Part shown: positions 32,189 through 34,634 of the stretch, piece after piece
Layout: the number at the start of each line of letters is the position of its first letter
Position numbering within the stretch: the stretch's first letter is position 1
Assembly: GCA_002404095.1 (NCBI GenBank)
Contig: DHJA01000216.1
Location: forward strand, 46,847 to 81,480
Origin: Planctomycetaceae bacterium UBA4732
Lineage (GTDB): Bacteria > Planctomycetota > Planctomycetia > Gemmatales > Gemmataceae
Reading direction: 5' to 3'
DNA length: 34,634 bases
The notes under the pieces: model-generated
What the model was told of the DNA's origin: nothing
What the model saw: only the letters and a program-made list of their open reading frames with translations
Databases searched by the model: none
Program-made: the position numbers and the translations under genes

Positions 32189-33919
32189 TTGACCCTGGTT
32201 GGGGGCTTGCTGGCGGTAAGCCGCGGCGAAAGTCCAAAGGCGCTGGGTCCGGCCGACCTCATCGTCCACCATGCGAAAGTCGTTATCGTGGACGAGAAAT
32301 TCGGCACGGCCGAGGCCGTCGCCGTCAAGGACGGCCGCATCGTGGCCGTGGACGACGACGACGCGGTGTTCCGGTGGGCAGGGCCGAAAACGCGCATCAT
32401 TGACGCCGATTCCCATACCGTCTTGCCCGGCCTTTACGACAGCCACGTCCACCCGCTCGACGCATCGACAAGCGAGTTGGCCGCTCCTTTGCCCAATCTA
32501 AGGTCGCTCAAGGATGTCTTCGCGTACATCCGCCAACGCGCGGCCGTCACGCCGAAGGGGGAGTGGATCGTCGTGCGCTACGCCTTCCCCACGCGGCTCG
32601 ATGAAGCTCGTTTTCCGACAAAGGCCGAGTTGGACGAAGCCGACCCGGAGCATCCCGTCCTCTTCCACGCCGGGCCGGCCGGCGTCGTCAACAGTCTCGG
32701 TCTAAAAGCCTCCGACATTACGCGCGACACGCCGAATCCGCCGGCCGGCGTCGTCGCCAAGGACGCGGCGACATCTGAGCCGACGGGGATGTTGCGCAAC
32801 GCTTTCCACCTGCTCAAGGGGCTGCCGCGCGACGCCGTGAAGCTCACGGCCGAAGCCAAACGCGAAGCGCTGAAGAAACTCTTCCACCTCTACAACGAAC
32901 AGGGGCTGACGAGCATCGGCGACCGCAACGCCGACCGCGCGACGCTGGACCTGTATCGCGACCTGCACGAGCGCGGCGAACTGACGGTGCGCGTCAACGT
33001 CGCGCGCAGCTTCGACCCGTCCGGCACGCGCGAAGAAATGGTCCGTCGCTTGGACGAGCTGCCGGGCAAGGACGGCCTCGGCGGCCCGACCGGCGCCGGC
33101 GACGATTGGGTGCGCATCGGCCCGATCAAGCTCTTCCTCGATGGCGGCATGTTGAGCGGCAGCGCCTATATGCGCGAGCCGTGGCCGAAAGGGGCGACTT
33201 ACCAGATCACGGAAAGCGATTATCGCGGCCTTCTTTTTATTCAGCCGGAGCAGTTGCGCGCGGTGGTCGAGGAAGCGGCCAAGCGCCATTGGCGGATGAC
33301 CGCGCACACCTCCGGCGAAGGGGCGATGGATGTGCTGTTGGACGCCTACGAATTCGTGGACCGCGAGACGCCGATCAAAGACCTCCGCTTTTGCATCACG
33401 CACGCCAACTTCCCGTCGCGGCGCAATCTGGAACGGTGCAAGACATTGGGCGTAGGCGCGGACGTGCAGCCGGCGTGGCTGTGGAAGGACGGCGACGCAC
33501 TGGAAAAGGTACTCGGCGAGAAGCGAATGCGATGGTTCCAGCCGTATAAAACATGGCTGGAGTACACGACCATCGGCGGCGGCAGCGACCACATGGTCAA
33601 GCTGGATTCGCTGGAGGCGACGAACCCGTGGAACCCTTGGCTGGGCATGTGGGTGGCGCTGGAGCGGCGAACCGAGCGCGGCCTCGTTCTGACGCCGGAC
33701 GAGCGGCTGACGCGCGAACAGGCCGTGCGGCTGTATACCATCAACAATGCGTATCTGAATAATGAGGAAAAGACCAAAGGCAGCCTGGAAGTGGGCAAAG
33801 TCGCCGACCTGATCGTGATAGACCACGACGTTCTGACGTGCCCGGTGAACGAAATCCGCGACGTGAGGGTGCTGCTGACCGTGGTGGGCGGCAAAGTCGT
33901 TTACGAGCGGAAGGAATAA
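32189..33919 (+). CDS. Amidohydrolase family 3 (YtcJ-like)
   Basis: This 576-residue protein has the metal-dependent amidohydrolase layout: a beta-sandwich start (ADLIVHHAKVVIVDEKFGTA), the HxH motif DSHVHP (His86, His88), IKLFLDGGMLSGSAYM with the Lys that can be carbamylated, AHTSGEGAMD, CITHANF and the late GGGSDHMV Asp, then a C-terminal strand set (GSLEVGKVADLIVIDHD). Family members hydrolyse exocyclic amide or similar bonds; the substrate is unknown. The N-terminal LVGGLLAVS looks like the end of a signal peptide, but no ATG or GTG is found upstream. TTG at 32189 is the first start, with GAGGG from the repeat 12 bases before it. Confidence 0.85.
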   Translation: MTLVGGLLAVSRGESPKALGPADLIVHHAKVVIVDEKFGTAEAVAVKDGRIVAVDDDDAVFRWAGPKTRIIDADSHTVLPGLYDSHVHPLDASTSELAAPLPNLRSLKDVFAYIRQRAAVTPKGEWIVVRYAFPTRLDEARFPTKAELDEADPEHPVLFHAGPAGVVNSLGLKASDITRDTPNPPAGVVAKDAATSEPTGMLRNAFHLLKGLPRDAVKLTAEAKREALKKLFHLYNEQGLTSIGDRNADRATLDLYRDLHERGELTVRVNVARSFDPSGTREEMVRRLDELPGKDGLGGPTGAGDDWVRIGPIKLFLDGGMLSGSAYMREPWPKGATYQITESDYRGLLFIQPEQLRAVVEEAAKRHWRMTAHTSGEGAMDVLLDAYEFVDRETPIKDLRFCITHANFPSRRNLERCKTLGVGADVQPAWLWKDGDALEKVLGEKRMRWFQPYKTWLEYTTIGGGSDHMVKLDSLEATNPWNPWLGMWVALERRTERGLVLTPDERLTREQAVRLYTINNAYLNNEEKTKGSLEVGKVADLIVIDHDVLTCPVNEIRDVRVLLTVVGGKVVYERKE

Positions 33920-33927
33920 GGGGGTAG

Positions 33928-33957
33928 GGTGGGTCGAGCGTACTCGCGAGACCCACC
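33928..33957. repeat. Hairpin with 8-bp outer stem
   Basis: GGTGGGTC (33928-33935) pairs with GACCCACC (33950-33957). It lies between the convergent amidohydrolase and the truncated HTH gene and may terminate either transcript. Confidence 0.6.
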
Positions 33958-33973
33958 GGCGGCGACAAAACCC

Positions 33974-34138
33974 TCATTCTGCTGTGCCTTTTTCCTTATC
34001 AGTCTGTACCAAGCCCGCCTCCTGCCGCGCCTTCAGCAACTCTACCAGCAAGGCGAACTCCTCCGCCTGGGCTTCATATTCCGCCCTGACCACCGGCTGT
34101 TTGAACATCTTTTTGATTAATGCCTTATGCGTCATCAT
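33974..34138 (-). CDS. Truncated HTH (HigA-like) antitoxin, 54 residues
   Basis: This short gene begins MMTHKALIKKMFKQPVVRAE and continues YEAQAEEFALLVELLKARQE, then AGLVQTDKEKGTAE and TGA. The first ~42 residues match the N-terminal part of XRE-type HigA antitoxins (a helical segment before the DNA-binding domain), where AGLTQ normally begins the HTH. Here the frame ends about 11 residues later, so the HTH is missing. A very strong ribosome binding site (GGGAGG at 34153-34148) precedes the start, and the start lies four bases after the stop of the membrane protein gene. It may be a decayed gene that is still translated. Confidence 0.6.
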   Translation of the reverse strand: MMTHKALIKKMFKQPVVRAEYEAQAEEFALLVELLKARQEAGLVQTDKEKGTAE

Positions 34139-34142
34139 TGCC

Positions 34143-34592
34143 TTATACCTCCCTCATCCGGTCGCGAACGTCTGGTTCGGCCTGCTTTGGCCCCTCAGCC
34201 AGAAGCCCAACTACCGAAGTAGCCGTAGCGAATAGCCACCACGCCACAAACAGGACAGGCTCATTTAGCGTATGGCCGGCCAGCACCTGCTCAAATATGG
34301 CCCAGACGATCCATACGAGCCAACTGCCCTGTACCATTATCGAACCGGCCCAGATCAACCGGCGGGCTATCAGCGGTGGGGTGCTGACCGAACGGACGAT
34401 GTAACCCAGAGTGACCAAGTAGCCGGGTCCGAAACCCGATATGGCGGCCGGCGACACGCCCGGACGGAATATCCAGGGTGATAGAAGCAGACCCCAGAAG
34501 CAACCGCCCAGCGCAAGCAGGACGGCGAGCAATCGCGGCAACCACGGCGGTAGTAGTTTATCGTGATCATTGACACTCGTCGCCGACATCAT
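34143..34592 (-). CDS. Hypothetical integral membrane protein
   Basis: This 149-residue protein has about four hydrophobic segments: LPRLLAVLLALGGCFWGLLL, GPGYLVTLGYIV, WAGSIMVQGSWLVWIVWAIF and LFVAWWLFATATSVVGLLA. It is rich in Trp. I do not recognise a family. AAAGGAGG directly upstream of the ATG is a strong ribosome binding site; two ATG codons stand in tandem, at 34592 and 34589. It is probably cotranscribed with the truncated HTH gene. Confidence 0.65.
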   Translation of the reverse strand: MMSATSVNDHDKLLPPWLPRLLAVLLALGGCFWGLLLSPWIFRPGVSPAAISGFGPGYLVTLGYIVRSVSTPPLIARRLIWAGSIMVQGSWLVWIVWAIFEQVLAGHTLNEPVLFVAWWLFATATSVVGLLAEGPKQAEPDVRDRMREV

Positions 34593-34634
34593 TGGTTCCT
34601 CCTTTGGCTAGGGCGCACGACACGGTTTGCAGTT

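Overview
This GC-rich window looks like a chromosomal segment of a planctomycete, probably from the Gemmata/Pirellula side of the phylum. That placement is inferred from the gene families, not from a marker tree. The supporting families are a CRTAC1-like lipoprotein, a secreted protein with 21 WD40 repeats, a Ser/Thr kinase fused to a large extracytoplasmic region, a PA14 plus multi-haem cytochrome c protein, a sorbosone-dehydrogenase-like secreted protein, a planctomycete-type ECF sigma fragment, Uma2 and DUF2617.

Layout. 1-1886: a CRTAC1/ASPIC lipoprotein gene whose start codon lies in a hairpin repeat. 1922-3733: an accessory patch with an IS4-type transposase tail fused to a broken ECF sigma gene, then (minus strand) DUF2617, a small antitoxin-like protein and a MazF/PemK-like toxin. 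3854-5124: a HAD phosphatase and a DJ-1/PfpI protein. 5271-9017: a TIGR03960-like radical SAM protein, Uma2, small unknowns and an orphan HicB-like protein. 9070-15961: three exported proteins (PA14/five-haem cytochrome, prolyl oligopeptidase, sorbosone-dehydrogenase-like). 15978-17689: an ImmA/IrrE-like protein without its zinc motif, a zinc-ribbon protein and a small membrane protein whose tail is encoded by a repeat. 17699-20746: the WD40 protein. 21146-21850: a decayed gene and a second copy of the antitoxin/toxin cassette with a broken toxin. 22807-27261: the housekeeping block rplY-pth-rpsF, then ssb-rplI-dnaB. 27601-33919: kinase, overlapping SDR oxidoreductase, and amidohydrolase. 33974-34592: a membrane protein and a truncated HTH antitoxin-like gene.

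Two themes stand out. First, a 546-bp antitoxin/toxin-like cassette is present twice at identical length. The antitoxin core is conserved in both, but the second toxin has an in-frame stop and a lost 3' end. Second, the intergenic DNA carries many long inverted repeats from unrelated families. Several of them provide the stop codon, the C-terminus, the ribosome binding site or the start codon of a neighbouring gene.

Reasonable sigma70-type promoters can be read upstream of the kinase, the WD40 protein, ssb and DUF2617. No tRNA, rRNA or CRISPR array was recognised.
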